From an uncultured Eubacteriales bacterium (lineage in GTDB: Bacteria > Bacillota > Clostridia > Christensenellales > Christensenellaceae): a stretch of DNA of 5,503 nucleotides. Positions 1 through 5,503 of this stretch are shown one piece after another. How positions within the stretch are numbered: position 1 is the stretch's first letter; each line of letters opens with the position of its first letter. The position numbers and the translations under genes were made by a program. The stretch is taken from positions 1 to 5,503 of the forward strand of contig USII01000080.1 of NCBI GenBank assembly GCA_900554725.1, given 5' to 3'. Below the pieces are notes generated by a model. That model worked only from the letters and a program-made list of their open reading frames with translations, was not told the DNA's origin and ran no database searches.

Positions 1-3
1 CCT

Positions 4-546
4 ATGGATATCACAAAAATCGGCGCAAAAATCAAAAGCCTGCGGCTTAAATATGGCCTGACGCAAGAGGAACTGGCCGACCGCGCCGAACTCTCCAAAG
101 GCTTTATCTCCCAGCTGGAGCGCGACCAGACTTCTCCCTCCATCGTAACGCTGGTGGATATTCTCGAATGCCTCGGCACTACGCCCGGTGAGTTTTTCAC
201 CGAAACGGCGAAGGAGAAAATCGTCTTTTCCGAGGCGGATATGTTCGAGAAAGTTCAGGAAGATTCGAGCATTCTCTGGCTCATTCCAAACGCGCAAAAA
301 AACCAATTGGAGCCCATCTTGTTTACGCTAAAGCCGGGCGCCAGTTCAGAGGTCGACGAGCCCCATGAAGGCGAGGAATTCGGCTATGTATTACAGGGCT
401 CTGCTGTTTTGCACATTGGCGCCGCACGCCATAAGCTTAAGAAAAGTTCTTCTTTTTATTTTAAGCCAACTGCCCCGCACTTTATAGAGAACCGCGGCAA
501 AAGCGAGCTCAAGATCATCTGGGTCTCCACCCCGCCCAGCTTTTAA
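4..546 (+). CDS. XRE-family helix-turn-helix/cupin transcriptional regulator (PuuR-like), probable regulator of the pot operon
   Basis: This is a cytoplasmic DNA-binding regulator of 180 residues, the usual length for the family. Residues 7-65 form an XRE helix-turn-helix domain; the recognition region is around Q21-D41 (QEELADRAELSKGFISQLER). Residues about 105-178 form a C-terminal cupin barrel. Its first motif carries H121 and E124/E125 followed by FGYVLQG, and its second has P155-x3-H159-x3-N163. The protein ends in TPPSF, close to the TPTTF ending I recall for E. coli PuuR, a putrescine-responsive repressor with the same architecture. The start sits at the normal distance before the HTH, but only three bases lie upstream, so its ribosome site cannot be seen and the frame is open to the window edge. 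It lies 30 nt before potA in the same direction. Inferred role: sensing polyamines and controlling this operon. The ligand and the sign of regulation are not shown by the sequence. Confidence 0.93.
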   Translation: MDITKIGAKIKSLRLKYGLTQEELADRAELSKGFISQLERDQTSPSIVTLVDILECLGTTPGEFFTETAKEKIVFSEADMFEKVQEDSSILWLIPNAQKNQLEPILFTLKPGASSEVDEPHEGEEFGYVLQGSAVLHIGAARHKLKKSSSFYFKPTAPHFIENRGKSELKIIWVSTPPSF

Positions 547-576
547 AAGGGGAATCCATTTGCGGAGGAAAGCGAA

Positions 577-1641
577 ATGTCTAACCAGCTCATCCTATTT
601 AAAAATGTCTATAAAGAGTTTGATGGTGTGGAAGTGCTCTCCAATATCAACCTTTATATTCGCAAAAACGAGTTTTTGACGCTGCTTGGCCCTTCAGGTT
701 GTGGCAAAACAACCATGCTCCGCCTGTTAGGCGGCTTTGAAACGCCTACCTCCGGGGATATTTTGTTTGAGGGAAAATCCATCGTCAATACGCCTCCGCA
801 TAAGAGAAAGCTCAATACAGTATTTCAGCGCTACGCCCTTTTTCCCCATATGGATGTTTTTGACAACATTGCCTTTGGCCTTAAGATAAAGAAGATGAGC
901 AAATCCAACATCGAAAAAAAGGTGAAGGATATGCTAAAACTAGTTGGCCTGGCAGGCTATGAGGATCGCGGCATCGACAAGCTTTCGGGCGGGCAGATGC
1001 AGCGCGTGGCAATCGCTCGGGCCCTTGTCAACGAGCCTGAACTGCTGCTGCTGGATGAGCCGCTGGGTGCGCTGGATCTGAAGTTCCGAAAGGATATGCA
1101 GCTGGAGTTAAAGCGCATGCAAAAACAGCTGGGCATCACCTTTGTCTATGTCACTCACGATCAGGAAGAGGCGCTTTCCATGTCGGATACCATTGCCGTG
1201 ATGGACGAGGGCATGATCCAGCAGATCGATACGCCTGTCGGCATCTATAACGAGCCCGTCAACACCTTCGTCGCCGATTTTATCGGCGAAAGCAACATCC
1301 TGTATGGCAAGATGGTGCGGGATTACCTGGTCTGCTTCTCCGGCAGAGAGTTTGAATGCGTGGACCGCGGCTACAACGAGGGGGAAAATATCGTTGTCGT
1401 CATCCGCCCGGAGGATATCAAGCTGGTTGCGCCCAGTGAAAACACCATTAACGGCACAGTAACTTCCCTTACTTTCATGGGCGTGCATTATGAAATTCGC
1501 ATTCAGGGCGAGGATGGCCATGAATGGCTTGTGCAGAATACAGATCCTGCCCAAGTGGGCAGCCGGGTGGGCATTACCCTGGATCCCGATGATATTCATA
1601 TCATGGATCGTTCCCAGTACGACGCCGCAGATGCATCGTAA
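577..1641 (+). CDS. potA: Spermidine/putrescine ABC transporter, ATP-binding subunit PotA
   Basis: PotA hydrolyses ATP on the inner face of the membrane to drive import through PotB/PotC. At 354 residues it has full family length. All ATPase motifs are intact: Walker [10 protein letters not shown] (38-46), Q-loop Q84 in [10 protein letters not shown], signature LSGGQ (136-140), Walker B ELLLLDEP with D160 and catalytic E161, D-loop GALD (164-167) and switch histidine H194 in VTHDQEEAL. Residues about 235-345 form the C-terminal TOBE-type domain, including [12 protein letters not shown] (273-284), typical of the MalK/PotA/FbpC subgroup. A GGAGG ribosome site (564-568) lies 8 nt before the ATG. 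The family alone could also fit iron or sugar importers; the adjoining PotB, PotC and PotD make polyamines the best reading. Its stop codon is fused with the potB ribosome site (TAAGGAGG). Confidence 0.97.
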   Translation: MSNQLILFKNVYKEFDGVEVLSNINLYIRKNEFLTLLGPSGCGKTTMLRLLGGFETPTSGDILFEGKSIVNTPPHKRKLNTVFQRYALFPHMDVFDNIAFGLKIKKMSKSNIEKKVKDMLKLVGLAGYEDRGIDKLSGGQMQRVAIARALVNEPELLLLDEPLGALDLKFRKDMQLELKRMQKQLGITFVYVTHDQEEALSMSDTIAVMDEGMIQQIDTPVGIYNEPVNTFVADFIGESNILYGKMVRDYLVCFSGREFECVDRGYNEGENIVVVIRPEDIKLVAPSENTINGTVTSLTFMGVHYEIRIQGEDGHEWLVQNTDPAQVGSRVGITLDPDDIHIMDRSQYDAADAS

Positions 1642-1646
1642 GGAGG
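1642..1646 (+). promoter_or_regulatory. Ribosome binding site that fixes the TTG start of potB
   Basis: GGAGG lies directly after the potA stop codon and 7 nt before the TTG at 1654. There is no ATG or GTG at a suitable distance, and the next in-frame ATG (1693) falls inside the first membrane helix. The potA stop overlaps the larger TAAGGAGG match, which would favour re-initiation by ribosomes finishing potA. Confidence 0.88.
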
Positions 1647-1653
1647 CAGCGCA

Positions 1654-2481
1654 TTGAAAAAGAAGTTTTTTGCCCTTCCCTATCTTGTGTGGATGATCCT
1701 GTTCACCGTTGTGCCTCTGATGCTGATATTCGTCTACGCAGTCTTTACCACAACGGAAACCGGGGAAATTATCTTTACAACAAAGTATCTGGAGCAGGCG
1801 CTTTCTGCTGCCAACCTTTCGGTATTGCTTCGCTCTTTGGAATACGCCGTTATCACAACGGCCATCTGCCTGGTGCTGGCATATCCGGCAGCGCTTATCC
1901 TCTCAAAGCTCAGGAGCAAAATTGGGGCGATTGTCAACCTCCTGTTTGTGCTGCCCATGTGGATGAATTTCCTGCTGCGCACATATGCCTGGCGGGCTTT
2001 GCTCGATTATAACGGGCCTATCAACCAGTTCCTTTCCTTTTTCGGCCTGCCCCCGCAGGAGCTCCTAAATACCGAGAGCGCGGTTATCATGGGGCTTGTC
2101 TACAACTTTCTGCCCTTTATGTTGTTGCCCATCTCTTCTGTGCTCTCTAAAATCGATCAGAGCTATATTCAGGCTGCGGAAGACCTTGGAGCAAACAGAT
2201 GGCAAGTGCTGCGCAAGATTGTTTTCCCGCTCACGCTTCCCGGCGTGATTACGGGCATCACGATGGTATTTATGCCCGTTGTGACAACCTTTGTGGTTTC
2301 CCGCCTGCTTGGCGGCTCCTATTATATGATGTTTGGTGATTTGCTGGAAAACCAGTTCATGCTCTTAAAGGATTGGAACACCGGCTCTGCGCTCGCCATC
2401 ATCATGATGATTTTAATGGTGCTTTCCATGGCCATCATGCGCAAATACGATAAGAACGGGGAGAGTAAGGCATTATGGTAA
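1654..2481 (+). CDS. potB: Spermidine/putrescine ABC transporter, permease subunit PotB
   Basis: PotB is one of two integral membrane subunits that form the polyamine translocation path. The 275-residue protein begins MKKKFF, a basic cytoplasmic N-terminus. About six hydrophobic segments follow (roughly 8-30, 63-84, 89-110, 143-163, 198-218, 245-263). The cytoplasmic EAA loop that docks onto PotA is at about 171-197: YIQAAEDLGA, then FPLTLPG. The segment LPMWMNFLLRTYAW (100-113) is typical of PotB/PotH permeases. The start is TTG, chosen because of a GGAGG site 7 nt upstream and because it preserves the whole first helix. The gene overlaps potC by 7 nt, suggesting coupled translation of the permease pair. 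Close relatives transport spermidine or putrescine; specificity comes mainly from PotD. Confidence 0.96.
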   Translation: MKKKFFALPYLVWMILFTVVPLMLIFVYAVFTTTETGEIIFTTKYLEQALSAANLSVLLRSLEYAVITTAICLVLAYPAALILSKLRSKIGAIVNLLFVLPMWMNFLLRTYAWRALLDYNGPINQFLSFFGLPPQELLNTESAVIMGLVYNFLPFMLLPISSVLSKIDQSYIQAAEDLGANRWQVLRKIVFPLTLPGVITGITMVFMPVVTTFVVSRLLGGSYYMMFGDLLENQFMLLKDWNTGSALAIIMMILMVLSMAIMRKYDKNGESKALW

Positions 2482-3299
2482 GACTGCGCAAATTCTTTCA
2501 GCGCTTCTATCTGGCGCTGCTCATTTTCTTTCTCTATTTGCCCATTTTCATGCTCATGGTGTTCTCCTTTAACGAAGGCAAAACCATGAGCAAATGGTCG
2601 GGTTTTACGATGGATTGGTATGCGCAGCTTTTCCAGGATCCTGTCATCATGGAGAGCCTTTGGGTGACAATCTCTGTCGCAGTGCTTTCCTCTCTCATCG
2701 CCTGCCTCATCGGCACGCTGGCTGCCATTGGCATCAACAGCTTTAAGAAATGGGCGCGCAATCTGACGCTCAATTTCACATATATCCCCATGATGAACGC
2801 GGATATTGTCACAGGCATTTCGCTGCTTCTGTTTTTTATCTTCGTCAAAATCCCAAGGGGATACCTTACGCTGCTCATCTCCCATGTGGTGTTCAATGTG
2901 CCCTATGTCATTTTTTCCGTGCTTCCAAGGCTCAAGGGAATGGATGAAAATCTCTATGAAGCGGCGCTGGATATGGGGGCAACGCCTAGCTATGCCATTC
3001 GCAAGGTCATCGTCCCGGAGCTGTTACCCGGCATCGTCACCGGATTTATCATGGCGTTCACCATGTCGTTTGACGACTTTGTCATCAGCTTTTTCTCTAC
3101 CCAAGGAATCGTCAACAACCTTTCCGTATATGTCTACTCTATGGCAAGGGTGGGAATCAACCCCAAGATCAACGCGCTTTCGACGATCATGTTCGTATTT
3201 GTCATAGCGCTGCTGCTCATCATAAATATTCGCGCGGATCGCCAAGCAAAGCGTCAGCGCCAGAATAGCAAATTTTTACAGAAAGGAATTTCCCAATGA
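2475..3299 (+). CDS. potC: Spermidine/putrescine ABC transporter, permease subunit PotC
   Basis: PotC is the second permease subunit and pairs with PotB. The 274-residue protein has about six hydrophobic segments (roughly 11-32, 64-90, 100-125, 132-152, 186-208, 233-252). Its EAA loop is at about 161-186: YEAALDMGAT, then VPELLPG. The stretch AFTMSFDDFVISFF (194-207) is a strong PotC/PotI hallmark. The ATG lies inside the end of potB (7-nt overlap). The possible ribosome sites are AAGG 4 nt upstream or GGGGAG 12 nt upstream, neither ideal, so initiation probably depends on coupling to potB. After the last helix there is a basic, glutamine-rich cytoplasmic tail of about 22 residues. Its stop overlaps the potD start as ATGA. 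Confidence 0.96.
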   Translation: MVRLRKFFQRFYLALLIFFLYLPIFMLMVFSFNEGKTMSKWSGFTMDWYAQLFQDPVIMESLWVTISVAVLSSLIACLIGTLAAIGINSFKKWARNLTLNFTYIPMMNADIVTGISLLLFFIFVKIPRGYLTLLISHVVFNVPYVIFSVLPRLKGMDENLYEAALDMGATPSYAIRKVIVPELLPGIVTGFIMAFTMSFDDFVISFFSTQGIVNNLSVYVYSMARVGINPKINALSTIMFVFVIALLLIINIRADRQAKRQRQNSKFLQKGISQ

Positions 3300-4339
3300 A
3301 AAGAATTTTTTCTCTGCTTCTCGCCCTTGTCATGCTGGCGGCGCTTTGCTGCAGCTGCTCGGGCGGCGCGAAGACAACGCTCTACCTGCTCAACTGGGGC
3401 GAGTATCTCGACCCTGCTCTCATCGAGGAGTTTGAAGAGCAGAACCCGGATATTCGGGTCAATATGACGACGACAACCACCAATGAAGAGATGTACACCG
3501 TCTGTGCGACAGAGGGGACAAAGATCGATATTGTGGTGCCTTCGGACTACCTGGTCGAGCGCTTTATTGCCGAAGATCTGCTGGCAGAGCTGGATTTTTC
3601 CAACATTCCAAACTTCCAGTATGTAGAGAAGGCTGCGCAGAACCGCACATTCGACCCGGAGAACAAATATTCCGTGCCCTATTTCATTGGAACTGTCGGC
3701 ATTGTCTATAATAAAACGCTGGTAGATGAAGAAGTGGATAGTTGGGGAATCCTTTGGGATGAAAAGTATGCCAATCAAATCATGATGTACGATTCCATTC
3801 GGGATTCCATGATGGTGGCTCTGGCCTACCTGGGCTACGATATCAACACCACCGATCCGGAAGAGCTTGCCGAAGCCGGCGACCTGCTGCTGGCTCAAAA
3901 GCCCTTGGTGCGCGGCTATGGCGCGGATAATATCAAGTACGACATGATCGGCGGCGGTGTAGCCCTGGGCGTGGATTATTCCGGTTCGGCAGTTCAGGCC
4001 ATTATGGAAAATGAAGATCTTGCCTATGTCGTCCCAAAAGAGGGCAGCAATGTTTGGATGGATAACTTTGTCGTGCTCAAGTCTTCCCCGAATAAGGAGG
4101 CCGCAGAGCGGTTTATCAACTTCATGTGCGACCCGGAAGTTTCCGCGCAGAATTCGGAGTTTGTTGGCTATACAACACCCAACGAAGCCGCTCTGGAGTA
4201 TGTTGACGAGGAATTCACCAGCAACTCGGCCTATACCATTCCCGACGGTGTTCTCGATCGCTGTGCCTACTTCAAAGATCTTGGGGATGCTCTGCAGCTG
4301 TATAACGACGAATGGATGAAAGTCAAAACCGCCGCTTAG
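3296..4339 (+). CDS. potD: Spermidine/putrescine-binding lipoprotein PotD
   Basis: PotD captures the polyamine outside the membrane and delivers it to PotB/PotC. The 347 residues match the family length. Residues 1-20 are a lipoprotein signal peptide (MKR, then a hydrophobic core). Three cysteines occur at 18, 19 and 21; C21 is the likeliest lipidated residue (preceded by Ser), although the lipobox is not canonical. The mature protein opens with LYLLNWGEYLDPALIEEFE (29-47). Compared from memory with E. coli PotD, ligand positions W34, Y37, S83, Y85, W254, D256 and Y292 are kept. Others differ: S167 for Asp168, D170 for Glu171, Y228 for Trp229 and F326 for Gln327. Specificity between putrescine, spermidine or another amine therefore cannot be assigned. 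An AAAGGA site (3282-3287) lies 8 nt before the ATG. It is the last gene of the operon, with a terminator 16 nt after its stop. Confidence 0.96.
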   Translation: MKRIFSLLLALVMLAALCCSCSGGAKTTLYLLNWGEYLDPALIEEFEEQNPDIRVNMTTTTTNEEMYTVCATEGTKIDIVVPSDYLVERFIAEDLLAELDFSNIPNFQYVEKAAQNRTFDPENKYSVPYFIGTVGIVYNKTLVDEEVDSWGILWDEKYANQIMMYDSIRDSMMVALAYLGYDINTTDPEELAEAGDLLLAQKPLVRGYGADNIKYDMIGGGVALGVDYSGSAVQAIMENEDLAYVVPKEGSNVWMDNFVVLKSSPNKEAAERFINFMCDPEVSAQNSEFVGYTTPNEAALEYVDEEFTSNSAYTIPDGVLDRCAYFKDLGDALQLYNDEWMKVKTAA

Positions 4340-4355
4340 ATCACCCAAAGGCATA

Positions 4356-4393
4356 AAAAAGGGCTGGGCAGAAAAAACTGTCCAGCTCTTTTT
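4356..4393. terminator. Bidirectional rho-independent terminator between the pot operon and the convergent gene
   Basis: The arm AAAAAGGGCTGGGCAG (4356-4371) pairs with CTGTCCAGCTCTTTTT (4378-4393), leaving a six-base A loop (4372-4377). The core is 11 bp with two G-T pairs, extended by five A-T pairs. On the + strand it ends in TTTTTCTTTT, 16 nt after the potD stop. On the - strand the A-run at 4355-4360 becomes a six-base T-tract, so it can also end transcription arriving from the gene at 4540-5106. Confidence 0.93.
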
Positions 4394-4479
4394 CTTTTCC
4401 TCTTCGCCTGCATGGCAAAAACCAGCAAAGATATTTTTAAGGGCAATCCAGGATTCGCGGGCCACCTCTGCGCTTTCTT

Positions 4480-4538
4480 CCGGCTTATCTGGGCACAAGC
4501 GATGCCCTCATCCTTTCTTTTCCGCCAGATAGCGCCGG
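4480..4538. repeat. Imperfect inverted repeat with long arms, just after the stop of the convergent membrane-protein gene
   Basis: The left arm is CCGGC-T-TATCTGG (4480-4492) and the right arm is CCAGATA-GC-GCCGG (4525-4538). Twelve base pairs can form, interrupted by a 1:2 internal loop (T4485 opposite G4532 C4533). The 32-nt centre contains a smaller alternative hairpin, GGGCA (4491-4495) with TGCCC (4503-4507), which competes for the two G residues at the tip of the outer stem. No clean T-tract follows on the - strand; on the + strand the inner hairpin is followed by a broken pyrimidine run (TCATCCTTTCTTTT). It could be a 3' RNA-stabilising structure, an inactive terminator or a remnant of a short repeat. 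The pairing is seen directly; the function is unknown. Confidence 0.6.
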
Positions 4539-4539
4539 C

Positions 4540-5106
4540 CTATTTCTTATGAAATTCTCTGTAAAATTCTCTCCATGGCCTTGCAAATGTGCGAGAGGCA
4601 ATGGGATAATAGGCACAAAAAATGAGCAGCACCGGGGCCAAAATGCCCCCTACTATACCCACCAGAATTTCCACTTCCCTGGTGGTGAGGCCCTCCTCAA
4701 CAGCCGTGACCTGGATGATGTTTTGCGCATCATCCACATATACCTTCAGCTGATCGCCAAAGTCATATTCCTGGGGGGCCAGACCATATGCATTGAGCGG
4801 AAATTCATATTTTTTCGAATCATGCGTCCAGTAAAAATTGCCATCGTAATCCACTCGTGCCAGAACATAGCCAGTTGCCCCTTCGGGCGTTGCATTGGCT
4901 TCTTCCCTTTGGGAAAAAGGCGCGCAAAATATCAGCGATAAAAACAAAATGAGAACCGGAATACAGCACACCACAACAAAGATAAGCGTCCGTTTGAATG
5001 TTATGCGGTAAGATTTGGCTACCCTCTGATATTTTTCCTCCGGCAAATTCTCTTTTGCCCATCTCAAGGCAAATTGATGCGCCATAAAATGAAACCCGGC
5101 CGCCAT
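4540..5106 (-). CDS. Uncharacterised protein with two membrane segments and a DUF3592-like extracytoplasmic domain
   Basis: I do not recognise a named gene here. The predicted protein has 188 residues. Residues 1-40 are a cytoplasmic, fairly charged region (KSYRITFKRT before the membrane), 41-61 form membrane helix 1, 62-144 an outside domain, 145-168 membrane helix 2 (EILVGIVGGILAPVLLIFCA) and 169-188 a basic, aromatic cytoplasmic tail. The outside domain contains short beta-like stretches (GYVLARVDYDGNFYW; YDFGDQLKVYVDDAQNIIQV). The 'D/GDQLKVYVDD' pattern recalls DUF3592-type proteins, whose function is unknown; this likeness is by eye only. The frame extends upstream to an ATG at 5175, but that start lies in the -10/-35 region of the apparent promoter, so the ATG at 5106, preceded by a purine-rich ribosome site, is preferred. 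The gene is monocistronic and convergent with the pot operon, and probably unrelated to polyamine uptake. Confidence 0.75.
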   Translation of the reverse strand: MAAGFHFMAHQFALRWAKENLPEEKYQRVAKSYRITFKRTLIFVVVCCIPVLILFLSLIFCAPFSQREEANATPEGATGYVLARVDYDGNFYWTHDSKKYEFPLNAYGLAPQEYDFGDQLKVYVDDAQNIIQVTAVEEGLTTREVEILVGIVGGILAPVLLIFCAYYPIASRTFARPWREFYREFHKK

Positions 5107-5116
5107 TCCTGTATCA

Positions 5117-5126
5117 CACCCCCTTA
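5117..5126 (-). promoter_or_regulatory. Ribosome binding site supporting the start at 5106
   Basis: On the - strand the sequence TAAGGGGGTG differs from the ideal TAAGGAGGTG by one base. The GGGGG core ends 12 nt before the ATG at 5106, longer than usual, so efficiency may be moderate. No other in-frame start codon lies between this site and the ATG. Confidence 0.6.
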
Positions 5127-5160
5127 AAACACAAGAAAGCAGAAATAAACGATTCAATGT

Positions 5161-5191
5161 ATTATAGCATATCATAGTTTATTCCTGTACA
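5161..5191 (-). promoter_or_regulatory. Extended -10 promoter for the membrane-protein gene
   Basis: On the - strand TGCTATAAT is a perfect -10 hexamer (5166 down to 5161) with the TG extension (5169-5168). The -35 is weak: TGTACA (5191 down to 5186) matches four of six bases but at 19-nt spacing, or TACAGG (5189 down to 5184) at 17 nt. The extended -10 would compensate. The predicted transcript starts near 5153, giving a leader of about 47 nt before the ATG at 5106. Confidence 0.65.
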
Positions 5192-5386
5192 GTATGAGTG
5201 TCTTGTATTGCAAAAAACTCTCCAGCCAAAACCAAGCATGCGCCGGCACATTTTTCTCGTCCGAAGGGCTTTCGTTATCCGGGAACGCACCCTTCTGCCT
5301 TTGCAGAACCCGCGAGCTGTTTTTCCACAGCACTTTCTTTATGGCTGCGTTTTTCCCGTTTACGGCCGGCCAGCTTTTCCGTCAAC
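5192..5386. other. Non-coding stretch between the membrane-protein promoter and the PhoU-like gene's terminator
   Basis: Together with the promoter and leader, the space from 5107 to 5441 holds no gene that I can support. Frames open here have no ribosome site and no recognisable protein pattern. The only local structure is a perfect 6-bp hairpin, TTCTGC-CTTT-GCAGAA (5293-5308), which can be closed by CGGG (5280-5283) with CCCG (5309-5312) across an uneven bulge, and a nearby weak CTGT/ACAG pair (5317-5330). There is an FseI-type palindrome GGCCGGCC at 5364-5371. No riboswitch or small RNA family is recognised. Confidence 0.5.
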
Positions 5387-5429
5387 AAAAAAAGGAAGAG
5401 CCGCACAGCAGAAGCCACCCTTCCTTTTT
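5387..5429 (-). terminator. Rho-independent terminator of the PhoU-like gene
   Basis: On the - strand AAAAAGGAAG (5429 down to 5420) pairs with CTTCCTTTTT (5398 down to 5389), and the T-run continues to seven bases (5393-5387). The loop is 21 nt, longer than typical, and the stem is A-T-rich beyond its GGAAG core. Its position 12 nt after the stop codon of the minus-strand gene supports the call. It separates that gene from the membrane-protein gene further downstream. Confidence 0.72.
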
Positions 5430-5441
5430 CCTTGCTTTCTT

Positions 5442-5503
5442 TTAAGAGTTTTTCATAATGACACTTTCCACTGCATCCACAACATGTTCACAGGCATCCA
5501 TAC
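5442..5503 (-). CDS. C-terminal end of a PhoU-like (DUF47 family) protein, partial
   Basis: Only the last 19 codons and the TAA stop are inside the window; the gene continues beyond base 5503. The visible peptide is MDACEHVVDAVESVIMKNS. The pattern 'DACEHVxDxVESxxMKNS' resembles the final helix of PhoU-like/DUF47 proteins, which typically end in a form such as 'CEDVADxIExIVLKN'. These are helical cytoplasmic proteins often encoded beside a low-affinity phosphate (Pit-type) permease and linked to phosphate transport control. The first visible ATG is internal, not the start. The call rests on one short motif plus the terminator just downstream, so it is moderately sure for the frame and family and silent on function. 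Confidence 0.7.
   Translation of the reverse strand, partial: MDACEHVVDAVESVIMKNS

Noticed and set aside
343..378. Apparent loss of the first cupin metal histidine in the regulator (Glu119 where many cupins have His)
   Set aside because: As far as I recall, many XRE-linked cupins carry only the second histidine in this motif, so it is not a clear defect.
1108..1599. Minus-strand open frame of 163 codons
   Set aside because: It is fully antisense to potA, which has every ATPase motif intact.
2322..2885. Minus-strand open frame of 187 codons across the potB/potC junction
   Set aside because: It is antisense to two recognised permease genes, rich in charged residues typical of reversed membrane-helix codons, and lacks a ribosome site.
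3254..4498. Long open frame of 414 codons on the - strand
   Set aside because: It lies antisense across all of potD and through the terminator, needs a TTG start without a good ribosome site, and its translation resembles no protein family. The potD frame on the other strand is unambiguous, so this is a shadow.
4398..4498. Protein-like minus-strand translation in the intergenic region (PDKPEESAEVARESW...)
   Set aside because: It looks amphipathic and charged and could be a gene remnant, but it has no proper start, runs straight into the terminator hairpin and matches no family I know.
5277..5384. Small lysine-rich frame on the - strand starting with TTG at 5384
   Set aside because: It follows directly on the T-run of a terminator, has no ribosome site and stops after about 35 codons. 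The TTGACG could instead be a -35 element, but no good -10 follows at the right distance.
5194..5458. Two overlapping plus-strand frames of 83 and 86 codons
   Set aside because: They run through the minus-strand terminator and into the PhoU-like gene, have no ribosome site, and have compositions dominated by Phe/Ser/Pro expected from reversed purine-rich DNA.

Overview
The window holds the distal part of a complete polyamine ABC-transporter operon on the + strand, followed by a convergent small membrane-protein gene and the last codons of a PhoU-like gene on the - strand. Base composition near 50% GC, strong GGAGG ribosome sites, a TTG start and the XRE-cupin/potABCD gene order suggest a Gram-positive anaerobe of the Clostridia. 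That is inference from style and gene order; no marker gene fixes the genus.

Region 1 (4-4339, + strand) contains five tightly packed genes. They are a helix-turn-helix/cupin regulator of the PuuR type, potA (ATPase), potB and potC (permeases) and potD (lipoprotein substrate-binding protein). Spacings are 30 nt (regulator-potA), 12 nt (potA-potB), a 7-nt overlap (potB-potC) and a 4-nt ATGA overlap (potC-potD). This points to one transcript and translational coupling. PotD should capture spermidine, putrescine or a related cation outside the membrane, PotB and PotC form the channel, and PotA powers import. The regulator probably senses the same compounds and controls the operon. Its promoter lies upstream of the window.

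Region 2 (4340-4539) has no convincing gene. It holds a strong hairpin terminator with T-tracts on both strands, able to serve both potD and the convergent gene, and a second imperfect inverted repeat (4480-4538) directly after the convergent gene's stop codon.

Region 3 (4540-5193, - strand) encodes an uncharacterised protein with two membrane segments and an extracytoplasmic beta-rich domain resembling DUF3592. It has its own extended -10 promoter. The start is best placed at 5106, because the longest reading frame begins inside that promoter.

Region 4 (5194-5503) is non-coding sequence, then a terminator, then the C-terminal 19 codons of a PhoU-like/DUF47 protein that runs out of the window.

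I found no CRISPR array, transposon, tRNA, rRNA or clearly new biological system. The most unusual items are the substituted ligand positions in PotD, the structured repeat at 4480-4538 and the uncharacterised membrane protein.
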